This document shows positions 17,399 to 26,113 of a DNA stretch of 64,000 bases, piece by piece. Source of the DNA: Mesorhizobium koreense (lineage in GTDB: Bacteria; Pseudomonadota; Alphaproteobacteria; Rhizobiales; Rhizobiaceae); NCBI RefSeq assembly GCF_031656215.1, contig NZ_CP134228.1:4545001-4609000 (forward strand). The letters are read 5' to 3'. The notes under the pieces are model-generated. The model was not told the DNA's origin, did no database searches, and saw only the letters and a program-made list of their open reading frames with translations. Position 1 is the first letter of the stretch, and every line of letters starts with the position of its first letter. The position numbers and the translations under genes were made by a program.

Positions 17399-18144
17399 CG
17401 ACGCCTCCTACGCTAGAGAGCAAGGCATTCGACCAGACCGTCGTAAAAAGTCAGGTTACCAACCAAAAGCTGGTATCCCGCCGCCGGGAGCAGATTATCG
17501 CCGCGGCAGTCGAGCTTTTCTCGGATCAGGGTTACTATCGCACGACCATTCAGGACATCGCGCGCAAGGCCGGCGTCAGCATAGGGCTGATCTATCAATA
17601 CGCCCAGACAAAGGAGGATGTCCTTCTCCTTTCTCTGATGAGCGTGCTGGAATCCTATCAGCGGGAAATTCCGCGCGCCGTCGATGAAGACGACGACCCG
17701 CTAGAAGCGCTGTGGTCCTCGCTTTCGACCTATTGTCGGGTCATCGATCGTCGGCGCAATGCGGCGGTTCTGGCCTATCGCTCCACCAAGTCGCTTCCTC
17801 GCGAACAGCGCGAGATCATCATGCAACTCGAGGTGGAGACCAACGAATTCCTTGCCGAGCGGCTGCGGAGTTGCATTGCCGCGGGGCTCTTCCGCAAGAT
17901 CGATGTCGATCTGGTGACCTACCAACTCGTGCTCTACGCCCATACCTGGGCGCTGAAGCATTGGCGGCTGAGCAAGCTGACCACGATCGACGGCTATATC
18001 GAGCACGGGTTCGACTTCTTCGTACACGCCATGGCGACCCCGGCCGGCCTCGTGCACTATGGACAATTCCTTGCCCGGCAACAGACCAAGGCCAAGCCCG
18101 TCAGGAAACCGAGGCGACGCAAGACATTGCTGTCCAAGGTCTGA
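17395..18144 (+). CDS. TetR-family transcriptional regulator
   Basis: A 249-residue repressor of the TetR/AcrR family. After a flexible N-terminal stretch, the helix-turn-helix spans about residues 31-75 with the recognition region TIQDIARKAGVSIGLIYQYA and the typical KEDVLLL that follows. The rest is an all-helical ligand-binding and dimerisation domain. It is the last gene of the operon controlled by the operator at 9753 and directly precedes the operator at 18261. It is the only TetR gene in the window, so it is the best candidate to bind all four TGAATGA-N4-TCATTCA sites. The inducer is probably an acyl-CoA of the pathway. Confidence 0.93.
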   Translation: MTTPPTLESKAFDQTVVKSQVTNQKLVSRRREQIIAAAVELFSDQGYYRTTIQDIARKAGVSIGLIYQYAQTKEDVLLLSLMSVLESYQREIPRAVDEDDDPLEALWSSLSTYCRVIDRRRNAAVLAYRSTKSLPREQREIIMQLEVETNEFLAERLRSCIAAGLFRKIDVDLVTYQLVLYAHTWALKHWRLSKLTTIDGYIEHGFDFFVHAMATPAGLVHYGQFLARQQTKAKPVRKPRRRKTLLSKV

Positions 18145-18228
18145 CCGGGCACGATCCGTATCGCGATCAAGCACCCCCTGCCCCACTACGAGCGGTCGTC
18201 GTCGCCATCTTATTGCGGTTGCCAGCGC

Positions 18229-18278
18229 TTGACGCGCCAGCGTGCTTCCCCTATTCATTTTGAATGAATGATCATTCA
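18229..18278 (+). promoter_or_regulatory. Promoter with TetR-type operator, copy 3
   Basis: TTGACG at 18229-18234 and TATTCA at 18252-18257 with a 17-bp spacer form a good sigma-70-type promoter. The inverted repeat TGAATGA-ATGA-TCATTCA at 18261-18278 is perfect in its 7-bp arms and would cover the transcription start. It drives the hydratase-SDR-hydratase-dehydrogenase-CaiB operon. Confidence 0.8.
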
Positions 18279-18290
18279 CTTTCTGCCGCC

Positions 18291-19043
18291 ATGTTTCACA
18301 CTGAAATCAAGGACGGCGTACTGGAATTGACGATGGCGCGTCCACCGGTGAACGCCATCAACGGGAATTGGATCGAGGCGTTTTCCGCCATTCTCGATGG
18401 GCTCGCCGACAGCCGCGAAGTAGCGGCCGTACTGATCCGATCCGCCGAGCGGGTTTTCAGCGCCGGTGCCGATCTCAAGCTGATGCGCGAGTGTTTCGCC
18501 AGCGACGAAGGTCCCGACCGGATGGTGGAGACGGTGCGGCGGATGCAGCGGCTCTACGATCGGATCGAAGCTCTGCCACAGGTGACGATCGCGGAAATCG
18601 CCGGCCCGGCTTATGGGGGCGGCTTCGAACTGGCGCTTGCCTGCGATTTGAGGATCTCGGCGGAGACCGCATCGGTCGGCCTGCCGGAAGCCAGGCTCGG
18701 TCTCTTGCCCGGCGCGGGCGGCACCCAGCGCCTCTCCCGTCTCGCCGGGCCCGGCATCACGCGCCGCCTGATCCTGACCGCGGAAGTCTTAGACGGACGC
18801 CAGGCGCAAGAACTTGGTCTCGTGCAATGGGTGGTGCCGGCGGCGGAGCTTGTCGCTTTCACGAGAGAGATTGCGGAGCGGATCGTGACCATGTCGCCGG
18901 CCGCGCTTGCCGCGTGCAAGCATTGCTTCAGCGCCGCCGACGCGGCGCTCCACGACGGCATGCTGATCGAGCTTCTCGAGACGCATAAGCTGCTGAACAC
19001 CGCCGACACCCGCAAAAGGGTAGCGGCCTTTCTCGATCGGTGA
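18291..19043 (+). CDS. Enoyl-CoA hydratase/isomerase family protein
   Basis: A 250-residue crotonase-family enzyme. Starting at the ATG at 18291 gives the usual family N-terminus (MFHTEIKDGVLELTM). An in-frame ATG at 18264 lies inside the operator, right at the predicted transcription start, and would add nine residues on a leaderless mRNA. The oxyanion-hole segments are FSAGADLKLM near residue 70 and AGPAYGGGFELALACD near residue 113, and the second catalytic acid is likely in LPEARLGLLPGAGG, as in true hydratases. It is the first gene of the operon under operator copy 3 and probably adds water to the enoyl-CoA. Confidence 0.9.
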   Translation: MFHTEIKDGVLELTMARPPVNAINGNWIEAFSAILDGLADSREVAAVLIRSAERVFSAGADLKLMRECFASDEGPDRMVETVRRMQRLYDRIEALPQVTIAEIAGPAYGGGFELALACDLRISAETASVGLPEARLGLLPGAGGTQRLSRLAGPGITRRLILTAEVLDGRQAQELGLVQWVVPAAELVAFTREIAERIVTMSPAALAACKHCFSAADAALHDGMLIELLETHKLLNTADTRKRVAAFLDR

Positions 19044-19053
19044 GGAACCAGGC

Positions 19054-19794
19054 ATGAAACTTGACGGTAAAACGGTCGTGGTCACGGGTGCGGCATCCGG
19101 GATCGGTGCCGCGACTGCAGAGGCGATGGCGGAGGCCGGGGGTGACATCGTGTTGGCCGACCTGTCGGCCGAAAAGGGCGAGCAGCATGCGGCGGCGCTG
19201 CGCGAGCGTGGACTGAAGGCAAGCTTCCTGCCCATTGATGTCGCCTCGGACGAATCGATCGCGGAATTCCGCAAGGCGGTGCTGGCGCGCGGGCCGGTGC
19301 ATGTGCTGGTCAACGGAGCCGGCTTCGGGCGCGGGCAGGCTTTCGTCGACAACGACCAGGAATTCTGGAGGCGCGTCGTCGATATCAACCTGCTCGGACC
19401 GGTCAAGCTGACCCGCGCGCTGCTCGACCCGATGATCGAGCGCGGCTCCGGCAAGATCGTCAATGTCGCGAGCGACGCCGGCCGCGTCGGCAGCGCAGGC
19501 GAGACGGTCTATTCGGGCGCCAAGGGCGGGCTGATCAGTTTCTCCAAGGGGCTGGCGCGCGAGATGGCGCGTTATTCGATCAACGTGAACTGCGTCTGCC
19601 CCGGCCCGACCGAAACGCCGATGCTGATGGCCCTTCCCGAAAAGCATCTGGAAGCCTTCAAGCGGGCCATTCCGATGCGCCGCTTCGGCCAACCGCAAGA
19701 TGTCGCCAACGCCATTCTGTTCTTCGCTTCCGACCGTTCCGACTACATCACCGGCCAGACGCTCAGCGTCTCCGGCGGTCTGACGATGGCGTGA
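19054..19794 (+). CDS. SDR dehydrogenase, BadH-like (2-hydroxyacyl-CoA dehydrogenase candidate)
   Basis: A 246-residue classical SDR. TGAASGIG near residue 11 binds the nucleotide, and the active site is complete: the Ser of IVNVASDAGRVGS, then YSGAK with catalytic Tyr and Lys. An Asp before LSAEKG (near residue 36) suggests NAD over NADP. The SDAGRVGSAGE segment and the ending ITGQTLSVSGGLTM closely recall BadH, the 2-hydroxycyclohexanecarboxyl-CoA dehydrogenase of Rhodopseudomonas; this comparison is from memory. It would oxidise the hydroxyacyl-CoA made by the hydratase directly upstream. Confidence 0.92.
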   Translation: MKLDGKTVVVTGAASGIGAATAEAMAEAGGDIVLADLSAEKGEQHAAALRERGLKASFLPIDVASDESIAEFRKAVLARGPVHVLVNGAGFGRGQAFVDNDQEFWRRVVDINLLGPVKLTRALLDPMIERGSGKIVNVASDAGRVGSAGETVYSGAKGGLISFSKGLAREMARYSINVNCVCPGPTETPMLMALPEKHLEAFKRAIPMRRFGQPQDVANAILFFASDRSDYITGQTLSVSGGLTMA

Positions 19795-19818
19795 AGGCTC
19801 AAGACGAGAGGAAAACCA

Positions 19819-20649
19819 GTGAATAGTTTCAAAGCCGCCGGATATCAGGCAACGCATTTCAAATGGGAGGTGGCGGGGAAGGTCGCGACCGTCACGCTGA
19901 ACCGCCCGGAACGCAAGAACCCGCTGACCTTCGAAAGCTATGCCGAACTGCGCGATCTGTTCCGTCAACTGAGCTACGCCGACGACGTCAAGAGCGTTGT
20001 CGTCACCGGCGCCGGCGAGAATTTCTGCTCCGGCGGCGACGTCCATGAGATCATCGGCCCGCTTGTCAGGATGCAGGAAGCCGACGACATGCCGGGTCTC
20101 CTCGCCTTCACGCGAATGACGGGCGATCTGGTCAAGGCGATGCGGCACTGCCCGCAGCCGATCATCGCTGCCGTCGACGGCATCTGCGCGGGCGCCGGCG
20201 CGATCCTTGCCATGGCATCCGATATGCGGCTCGGCACGCCCCGCGCCAAGACGGCTTTCCTGTTCGTCCGCGTTGGGCTTGCCGGCGCGGATATGGGCGC
20301 TTGCGCCATCCTGCCCCGCATCATCGGCCATGGAAGGGCGTCGGAATTGCTCTACACCGGTCGCTCGATGTCGGCGGAGGAAGGCGACAAATGGGGCTTC
20401 TTCAACCGGCTCGTCGCGCCGGAGGAACTGTTGCAGCAAGCACAAAAGCTTGCCGCCGAAATTGCCGACGGACCGACCTTCGCCCATGGCGTCACCAAGA
20501 CCTGCCTGCACCAGGAATGGGCGATGGATATCGATTCCGCCATCGAGGCGGAGGCGCAGGCACAGGCGATCTGCATGCAGACCAAGGATTATGGCCGCGC
20601 CTATCGCGCTTTTGTCGCCAAGCAGCGGCCGGTGTTCGAGGGGAACTGA
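19819..20649 (+). CDS. Enoyl-CoA hydratase/isomerase family protein
   Basis: A 276-residue crotonase-family protein starting at GTG 19819 behind a GAGAGGAAA ribosome-binding site. The oxyanion-hole segments are [11 protein letters not shown] near residue 75 and [16 protein letters not shown] near residue 120. [13 protein letters not shown] stands where hydratases carry their second glutamate, so the usual acid is replaced and the reaction may differ, for example hydrolysis or C-C cleavage of a 3-oxoacyl-CoA. Two crotonases around one SDR in a single operon would fit a hydratase, dehydrogenase, ring- or chain-cleaving hydrolase order. Confidence 0.9.
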   Translation: MNSFKAAGYQATHFKWEVAGKVATVTLNRPERKNPLTFESYAELRDLFRQLSYADDVKSVVVTGAGENFCSGGDVHEIIGPLVRMQEADDMPGLLAFTRMTGDLVKAMRHCPQPIIAAVDGICAGAGAILAMASDMRLGTPRAKTAFLFVRVGLAGADMGACAILPRIIGHGRASELLYTGRSMSAEEGDKWGFFNRLVAPEELLQQAQKLAAEIADGPTFAHGVTKTCLHQEWAMDIDSAIEAEAQAQAICMQTKDYGRAYRAFVAKQRPVFEGN

Positions 20650-20695
20650 CTATCATCAGTTTCCCTCTTTCAATTCCGCTATCGGAGGCCGCGTC

Positions 20696-21841
20696 ATGAT
20701 CCTCAATGAGCAACAGACCATGATCCGCGACATGGCGCGACAGTTCGCGCAGGAGCGGCTTGCGCCGAATGCGGCGAAATGGGATCGCGAAAGCCATTTC
20801 CCGGCCGAAGAAATCCGTGAGATGGGCCGGCTCGGCCTGATGGGCATGAACGTGCCGGCGGAATGGGGCGGCGCGGGTGCCGATTATATTTCGACCTCGC
20901 TGGCGCTCGAAGAGATCGCGGCGGGCGATGCCGCCACCGCCACGGTGATGAGCGGGCACAATTCGGTCGGCTGCATGCCGATCGCCAGCTTCGGCGATGA
21001 CGAGCAGAAGGAGCGCTTCCTCCGGCCGATGGCCGAGGGTCGGATGCTTTCCGCCTTCCTGCTTACGGAAGCACATGGCGGTTCCGATGCCGGCGCCTTG
21101 GCGACGAAGGCAGTACGAGACGGCGACCAGTACATCCTCAGTGGCGGCAAGCAGTTCATCACTTCCGGCAAGAACGCCGATGTGGCGCTGATCTTCGCCC
21201 GCACCGGCCCGCAGAGCGGCACGAAAGGCATCTCCGCCTTCATCGTCCCCACCTCCAGTCCCGGCTATACGGTGGTGCGGGTCGAATCCAAGCTCGGCCA
21301 GCATGCTTCCGACACTTGCCAGATCGCCTTGAACGATGTGCGCGTGCCGGTAGAGAACCGGCTCGGGCCGGAGGGCGCGGGCTATCGTATCGCGCTTTCC
21401 AACCTGCAAGGCGGACGTATCGGTATCGCCTCGCAGGCGCTCGGCATCGGGCGGGCGGCGTATGAGGCAGCGTTAAGCTATGCGCGCGAGCGCGTGGTGT
21501 TCGGCAAACCGATCATAGAGCATCAGATGACAGGTTTCCGGCTCGCCGCGATGGCGACCCGTATCGAAACCGCGCGTCAGATGGTACATCATGCGGCGGC
21601 ACTCGCCGATGCGGGCGAAGCCTGTCTGATGGAGGCATGCATGGCGAAGCTCGTCGCCTCGGAAGCGGCGGAATGGGTCTGTTCCGAAGCGATCCAGACG
21701 CTTGGTGGCTACGGCTACCTCACCGATTATCCGCTGGAGCGCTATTACCGCGACGCGCGCGTCTGCCGCATTTATGAGGGCACCAACGATATCCAGCATC
21801 TGGTGATCCTGCGCGAGATGCAGAAGCGCCATGCCGCCTGA
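20696..21841 (+). CDS. Acyl-CoA dehydrogenase
   Basis: A 381-residue acyl-CoA dehydrogenase of normal length. The ATG at 20696 follows a GGAGG site; longer in-frame extensions upstream run into the previous gene. The N-terminal helical domain, the FLLTEAHGGSDAGAL segment (about residue 120) and the C-terminal IYEGTNDIQ with the catalytic glutamate are all present. It would oxidise the CoA thioester of the substrate to its 2,3-enoyl form and feed ETF. It lies in the operator-3 operon between a crotonase and a CaiB-type gene. Confidence 0.95.
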   Translation: MILNEQQTMIRDMARQFAQERLAPNAAKWDRESHFPAEEIREMGRLGLMGMNVPAEWGGAGADYISTSLALEEIAAGDAATATVMSGHNSVGCMPIASFGDDEQKERFLRPMAEGRMLSAFLLTEAHGGSDAGALATKAVRDGDQYILSGGKQFITSGKNADVALIFARTGPQSGTKGISAFIVPTSSPGYTVVRVESKLGQHASDTCQIALNDVRVPVENRLGPEGAGYRIALSNLQGGRIGIASQALGIGRAAYEAALSYARERVVFGKPIIEHQMTGFRLAAMATRIETARQMVHHAAALADAGEACLMEACMAKLVASEAAEWVCSEAIQTLGGYGYLTDYPLERYYRDARVCRIYEGTNDIQHLVILREMQKRHAA

Positions 21842-22976
21842 AGCCGCCGCGCCGCATCCGACGCCGCTCCCGCTCGCCGGCGTGCGCGTGCTCGACTTTT
21901 CAAACCTGCTGCCCGGCCCGCTCGCCAGCCTCTTGCTTGCCGATGCCGGCGCCGAAGTGCTCAAGGTCGAGCGGCCCGGAACCGGCGATGAACTCCGCGG
22001 CTACGAGCCGGCGTTCGGGTCCACCAGCGGCAATTTTGCCCTGCTCAACCGGGGTAAGCGCGGCCTGACCGCAGACCTCAAGGACAAGGGCGACCGCGCG
22101 CATGTCCGCGAGCTTGCGCTGTCGGCCGACGTTCTGATCGAGCAGTTCCGTCCTGGCGTGATGGAGCGTCTCGGCCTCGGCTACGCCGAACTCTCCAGGG
22201 AAAATCCAAGGCTGATCTATTGTTCGATCACGGGTTACGGTCAGACCGGCACCCGTTCCCAGCAGGCGGGGCACGACCTCAATTACATGGCCGAAACCGG
22301 CCTGCTCGGCCTGACGCGCGCAGCCGACGGCGCGCCGGTGCTGCCGCCGGTGCTTGCCGCCGACATTGCGGGCGGCGCCTATCCAGCGGTGATGAACATC
22401 CTGCTTGCTCTGCAGCAGCGCGAGGCGAGCGGGCGCGGCTGCCATCTCGACGTCGCCATGAGCGACAATCTGTTTACGCTTGCCTATTGGGGCCTTGCCG
22501 GCGGACATGCCGGGCAATGGCCGAAGCCCGGCGGCGAACTCGTCAGCGGCGGCTCGCCGCGCTACCAGATCTACCGCACGGCGGACGGGAAGTATCTTGC
22601 GGCGGCGCCGATCGAGGAACGTTTCTGGCAGGTGTTCTGCGAGCGCATCGGCCTTCCCGCCCACGAGCGCGACGATGCGCGCGATCCGGATGCCACGCGC
22701 GCCCGCATCGCGGATTTGATCGCGGGCAAGACAGCCGAGGCGTGGCGAACGATCTTCGCCGGCGCCGATGTCTGCGTCTGCGTTGTGGCCTCGCTTGAGG
22801 AGGCTGCCGCCGACCCCGCCTTCCGCGAACGCGGGCTGTTCCGGCGTTCAGTTACCGACGACGCGGCCCGGATGACGGCGCTGCCGCTGCCCATCGACGA
22901 ACATCTGCGCGACCAGACCCAAGCACGCGGCTTTCCGGATCAGGGCACCCGCCGCACCGGCTGGTCGTCGCCCTGA
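21831..22976 (+). CDS. CaiB/BaiF family III CoA-transferase or alpha-methylacyl-CoA racemase-like protein
   Basis: A 381-residue family III protein overlapping the previous gene by 11 bp. N-terminal GVRVLDFSNLLPGPLAS and FRPGVMERLGLGY are family signatures. The segment TGYGQTGTRSQQAGHDLNY holds the active-site Asp; the GHDLNY form is closer to what I recall for alpha-methylacyl-CoA racemase than for formyl- or carnitine-CoA transferases. It therefore either moves CoA between acids or epimerises an alpha-branched acyl-CoA. It is the last gene of the operon and faces a convergent synthetase gene 32 bp away. Confidence 0.9.
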   Translation: MPPEAAAPHPTPLPLAGVRVLDFSNLLPGPLASLLLADAGAEVLKVERPGTGDELRGYEPAFGSTSGNFALLNRGKRGLTADLKDKGDRAHVRELALSADVLIEQFRPGVMERLGLGYAELSRENPRLIYCSITGYGQTGTRSQQAGHDLNYMAETGLLGLTRAADGAPVLPPVLAADIAGGAYPAVMNILLALQQREASGRGCHLDVAMSDNLFTLAYWGLAGGHAGQWPKPGGELVSGGSPRYQIYRTADGKYLAAAPIEERFWQVFCERIGLPAHERDDARDPDATRARIADLIAGKTAEAWRTIFAGADVCVCVVASLEEAAADPAFRERGLFRRSVTDDAARMTALPLPIDEHLRDQTQARGFPDQGTRRTGWSSP

Positions 22977-23008
22977 ATGGCATTTAGGGGTGAGCGGCGA
23001 CCTTCCGT

Positions 23009-24922
23009 TCAAGCCTCTCTCGCAGCGACCACCGCCTTCAAATCGTCAACGGCCTCCGGATTGACGAGACCGGAAAGGTCGCCGACCACCTGGCCGAGCC
23101 AGACCGCGCGAACCACGCGGCGCATGATCTTCATGCTGCGGGTCTTGGGCACGTCTGAAACGAAGGCGACCGCCTTTGGCCGGAACGAGGCGCCGAGCGC
23201 GGCCACCACCGCTCGCTTCAGGCTGTCGGCGAGTTCCGGCGTCGCGGAAACTCCGCGGGCCGGTACGCAGACGCAGACCACGGCGGAGCCTTTGATATCG
23301 TCGGGTACGCCGATGACGGCGGCCTCCGCCACCTTGCCAGTGGCAAGCAGCGCCGCCTCGATCTCGGACGGTCCGGTACGTTTGCCGGCGATCTTGATCG
23401 TGTCGTCCGAACGGCCGTGCACGTACCAATAGCCTTTCTGGTCGACGGATGCGAAATCGCCGTGGATCCAGAGATCCGGAACCTTTGACCAATAGGTCTC
23501 GATGAAACGCTCCGGCGCATTCCACAGGCCGCGTGACAACCCGATCGACGGGATGGTCAATGCAAGTTCGCCGACTTCGCCGCGTGGCAACGGCGCCCCG
23601 GCGTCGTCCACAACCGCAGCGCCCATACCGGGGATCGGTCCGGCAAAGGCGCATGGCGGAACATTGCGATCAAGCATGTTACCGGAGAGGATACCGCCGC
23701 CGATTTCGGTGCCGCCGGAATAGTTGAGGATCGGCGCCCTTCCCTTGCAGACCTTCTCCAGGAACCAGTTCCAGGCTTCCGGCGTCCAGGGTTCGCCGGT
23801 GGAGGCGGTAACGCGCAGTTTGAGCAGGTCGTAGGCTTCCACCACTTCCGGCGGCTGCTGGATGAAATTGCGCACCATGGTCGGCGCGACGCCCAGGAAA
23901 GAAATGTCGTAGTCCTGCGCCAACCGCCAGAGCCGGCCGGGATCGGGAAAGTCCGGGGTGCCTTCCGCCAGTACCATGCCGGCGCCGACGAGCGGCACCG
24001 CGGCCGCCAGGATCGGGCCGGTGAGCCATCCCATGTCGCTCATCCACAGGAGGCGGTCAGCGGGGGTCAGGTCCAGCATGACGCCGAAATCGAGCGCGGC
24101 CTTTGTCATGAAGCCGCAGTGGGTGTGCACGGTGCCCTTCGGCTTGCCTGTGGTACCTGAGGTATAAGCGATCATGGCTGGCGCATCCGCCGGCATCTCG
24201 GCGGCAGGGCAGCTTTCCCCCGGGCCGACCAGATCGTGCCACCAGAGCCGCGCGCCGGACAATTTGTCCGGATGGCGTGCGACGACGATGACATGCGCGA
24301 GAGATGGGATTTCAGGCGCGGCGGCGTCGACCGTCTCCACCATGGCAATCTGCTTGCCGCGCCTATAGGTGACGTCGACCGTCACTACCGCCTTCGCCTC
24401 GGCGTCGGAGAGCCGCTCTATGAAAGCCTGCGGTCCGAAACCGGAGAAGACCGGCAACGCGATGGCGCCGATCCGGGTGATAGCGAGGAAGGCCGCAATC
24501 GTTTCCGGCAAGAAAGGCATGTAGATGCCGACCACATCGCCCGCCCCGATGCCGAGCCGCTTCAGGCCGGCGGCGGCGTGCTCCGCTTCGGCAACGAGTT
24601 GGCCGTAGGTCCAGGAGCGCTTCTCGCCATCCTCACCTTCCCAGAGAATCGCGATCTTCTCCGGGAAACCGCGCTCCAGCGCCCGCTCCATGCAATTATA
24701 GGCGAGGTTCGTGGTTCCCCCGACGCACCATTGCGGCCATGCCGTGCCTTTCGAGACATCCAGCACCTGCTTGAAGGGCTTGAAGAATTTCAGGTCATGG
24801 AACGCCATGACGGCCGGCCAGAACCATTCAGGGTCTCGATCCGCGCGCTCGACCAGCGCCGCGTAATCGGAAAAGCCGTGTTGCTTCATGAAGCGTTCGA
24901 GCTGCGGCGCGGTGTCTGGCAT
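23009..24922 (-). CDS. Acyl-CoA synthetase (AMP-forming), acetyl-CoA synthetase-like
   Basis: A 637-residue adenylate-forming ligase with the longer N-terminal region of acetyl/propionyl-CoA synthetase relatives (WPQWCVGGTTNLAYNC near residue 65). The P-loop YTSGTTGKPKGTVH lies near residue 253, YSGGTEIGGGI near residue 400, and the C-terminal hinge GRSDDTIKIAGKRTGPSEIE near residue 505. It is the last gene of the minus-strand operon under operator copy 4, 3 bp after the Dabb gene. It may activate a second substrate or a cleavage product of the same pathway. Confidence 0.92.
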   Translation of the reverse strand: MPDTAPQLERFMKQHGFSDYAALVERADRDPEWFWPAVMAFHDLKFFKPFKQVLDVSKGTAWPQWCVGGTTNLAYNCMERALERGFPEKIAILWEGEDGEKRSWTYGQLVAEAEHAAAGLKRLGIGAGDVVGIYMPFLPETIAAFLAITRIGAIALPVFSGFGPQAFIERLSDAEAKAVVTVDVTYRRGKQIAMVETVDAAAPEIPSLAHVIVVARHPDKLSGARLWWHDLVGPGESCPAAEMPADAPAMIAYTSGTTGKPKGTVHTHCGFMTKAALDFGVMLDLTPADRLLWMSDMGWLTGPILAAAVPLVGAGMVLAEGTPDFPDPGRLWRLAQDYDISFLGVAPTMVRNFIQQPPEVVEAYDLLKLRVTASTGEPWTPEAWNWFLEKVCKGRAPILNYSGGTEIGGGILSGNMLDRNVPPCAFAGPIPGMGAAVVDDAGAPLPRGEVGELALTIPSIGLSRGLWNAPERFIETYWSKVPDLWIHGDFASVDQKGYWYVHGRSDDTIKIAGKRTGPSEIEAALLATGKVAEAAVIGVPDDIKGSAVVCVCVPARGVSATPELADSLKRAVVAALGASFRPKAVAFVSDVPKTRSMKIMRRVVRAVWLGQVVGDLSGLVNPEAVDDLKAVVAAREA

Positions 24923-24925
24923 GGC

Positions 24926-25222
24926 TCAGGCCCCCTGCTCCGTATCGAGCACGACGACACGCGCCATGCGCGTCGCCATGAATGCCTTCATCTCCTGATG
25001 AATTGGAGAAGCCTGATAGGCGTCATGCGCCGCGGATGAATCGAACAAAGCGACGATGCCATGTGTCAGGCCGTCGCTACGGTTTGCCTTGTTTTCGGCA
25101 AGGAAATAGCTCTGCACCCCCTCGCATTCAGCCTTGATGCGCGCGACGTATTCCTGCGCCCTGGCGAAAAACTCCGGGCCGGTATCCGGCGTGAAGTTCA
25201 TCAACAATATATGGTGAAACAT
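24926..25222 (-). CDS. Small Dabb-domain (dimeric alpha-beta barrel) protein
   Basis: A 98-residue protein. The start at 25222 (MFHHILLMNF) has a GGAGAG ribosome-binding site and matches the domain boundary; a longer reading to 25300 adds a poor N-terminal extension. FHHILLMNF at the start and GIVALFDSSAAHDAYQASP with a following His and Met are typical of stress-responsive A/B barrel (Dabb) proteins. Some relatives are cyclases or decarboxylating enzymes in polyketide and monoterpene metabolism, others have no known role. Its position in the CoA-pathway regulon suggests a catalytic or binding role there. Confidence 0.85.
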   Translation of the reverse strand: MFHHILLMNFTPDTGPEFFARAQEYVARIKAECEGVQSYFLAENKANRSDGLTHGIVALFDSSAAHDAYQASPIHQEMKAFMATRMARVVVLDTEQGA

Positions 25223-25274
25223 ACGAAGGCTCTCCAAACCGGTCATGCATCCGTGATGCATGGCCCTCTTCCAT

Positions 25275-26039
25275 TCAACCGGCGGTCCAGCCGCCATCAA
25301 CGACGAGTGAGGTTCCTGTCATCAGCGCGGAGGCATCGGACGCCAGAAATACGACCGCTCCCATGAGATCTTCCACAGCGCCGATGCGGCCGAGCCTGAT
25401 CCGTGACAGGACACGTGCCTTGAACTTCGGATCTTCCAGGCTGGGCCGGGTCATCTCCGTCTCGATGAAAGTGGGGCAGATGCTGTTGACCCGGATACCC
25501 TCCGGCGCGAGGTCGACCGCCATTGCCTTGGTCATGCCTTCGACCGCGAATTTGGTCAGTGTGTAGACCGGCCGCCCCTTCGTGGCCATGTGGCCGGCCT
25601 GGGATGAGATATTGACGATGGAACCCTTCACGCCCTCGGCCGCCATGCGCCGCGCCACCGCCTGCGCCGTGAAGAAGGCAGCGCGCACATTGAGTTGCAG
25701 GAGCGCATCGAAATCCGCCTCCTCGACCTCGAGGAACGCGCCGGGCCGATTGGTTCCTGCATTGTTGACCAGGATATCGAAGGGCGGCAACACATCCAGG
25801 GCGCGTTTGACGCCGGCGCTGTCGCAAACATCCAGCGCCAGTGCGTGTGCCCGGCCACCCGCGGCGCGGATCGCGGCAGCGGCTGCTTCGATCTCGCTTT
25901 CGGTGCGGGCGGCAAGAGTAACCTTGGCTCCTGCCTCTGCGAGCGCGGCGGCGGCAGCCAACCCAATGCCTCGGCCGGCACCTGTGACGAGCGCTCGCTT
26001 GCCATCAAGGCGAAAGCTGGGGGTCGTCGGCAGCTTCAT
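25275..26039 (-). CDS. SDR family oxidoreductase
   Basis: A 254-residue classical SDR. TGAGRGIG near residue 20 binds the cofactor, and NNAG and an active site of Ser (NISSQAG) with YTLTK near residue 160 are intact. AARTESE after the second strand suggests NADPH preference, because an Arg replaces the acidic residue. It is the second gene of the operon under operator copy 4, 74 bp after another SDR. It would reduce or oxidise a keto/hydroxy intermediate of the same pathway. Confidence 0.92.
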   Translation of the reverse strand: MKLPTTPSFRLDGKRALVTGAGRGIGLAAAAALAEAGAKVTLAARTESEIEAAAAAIRAAGGRAHALALDVCDSAGVKRALDVLPPFDILVNNAGTNRPGAFLEVEEADFDALLQLNVRAAFFTAQAVARRMAAEGVKGSIVNISSQAGHMATKGRPVYTLTKFAVEGMTKAMAVDLAPEGIRVNSICPTFIETEMTRPSLEDPKFKARVLSRIRLGRIGAVEDLMGAVVFLASDASALMTGTSLVVDGGWTAG

Positions 26040-26113
26040 CGTGTACGAACCCGTCGGGAAAACAACGGCGAAGCTCGGCGCATTGGCTTTGGCGGCAAAA
26101 GGGAGCCTCCTCG

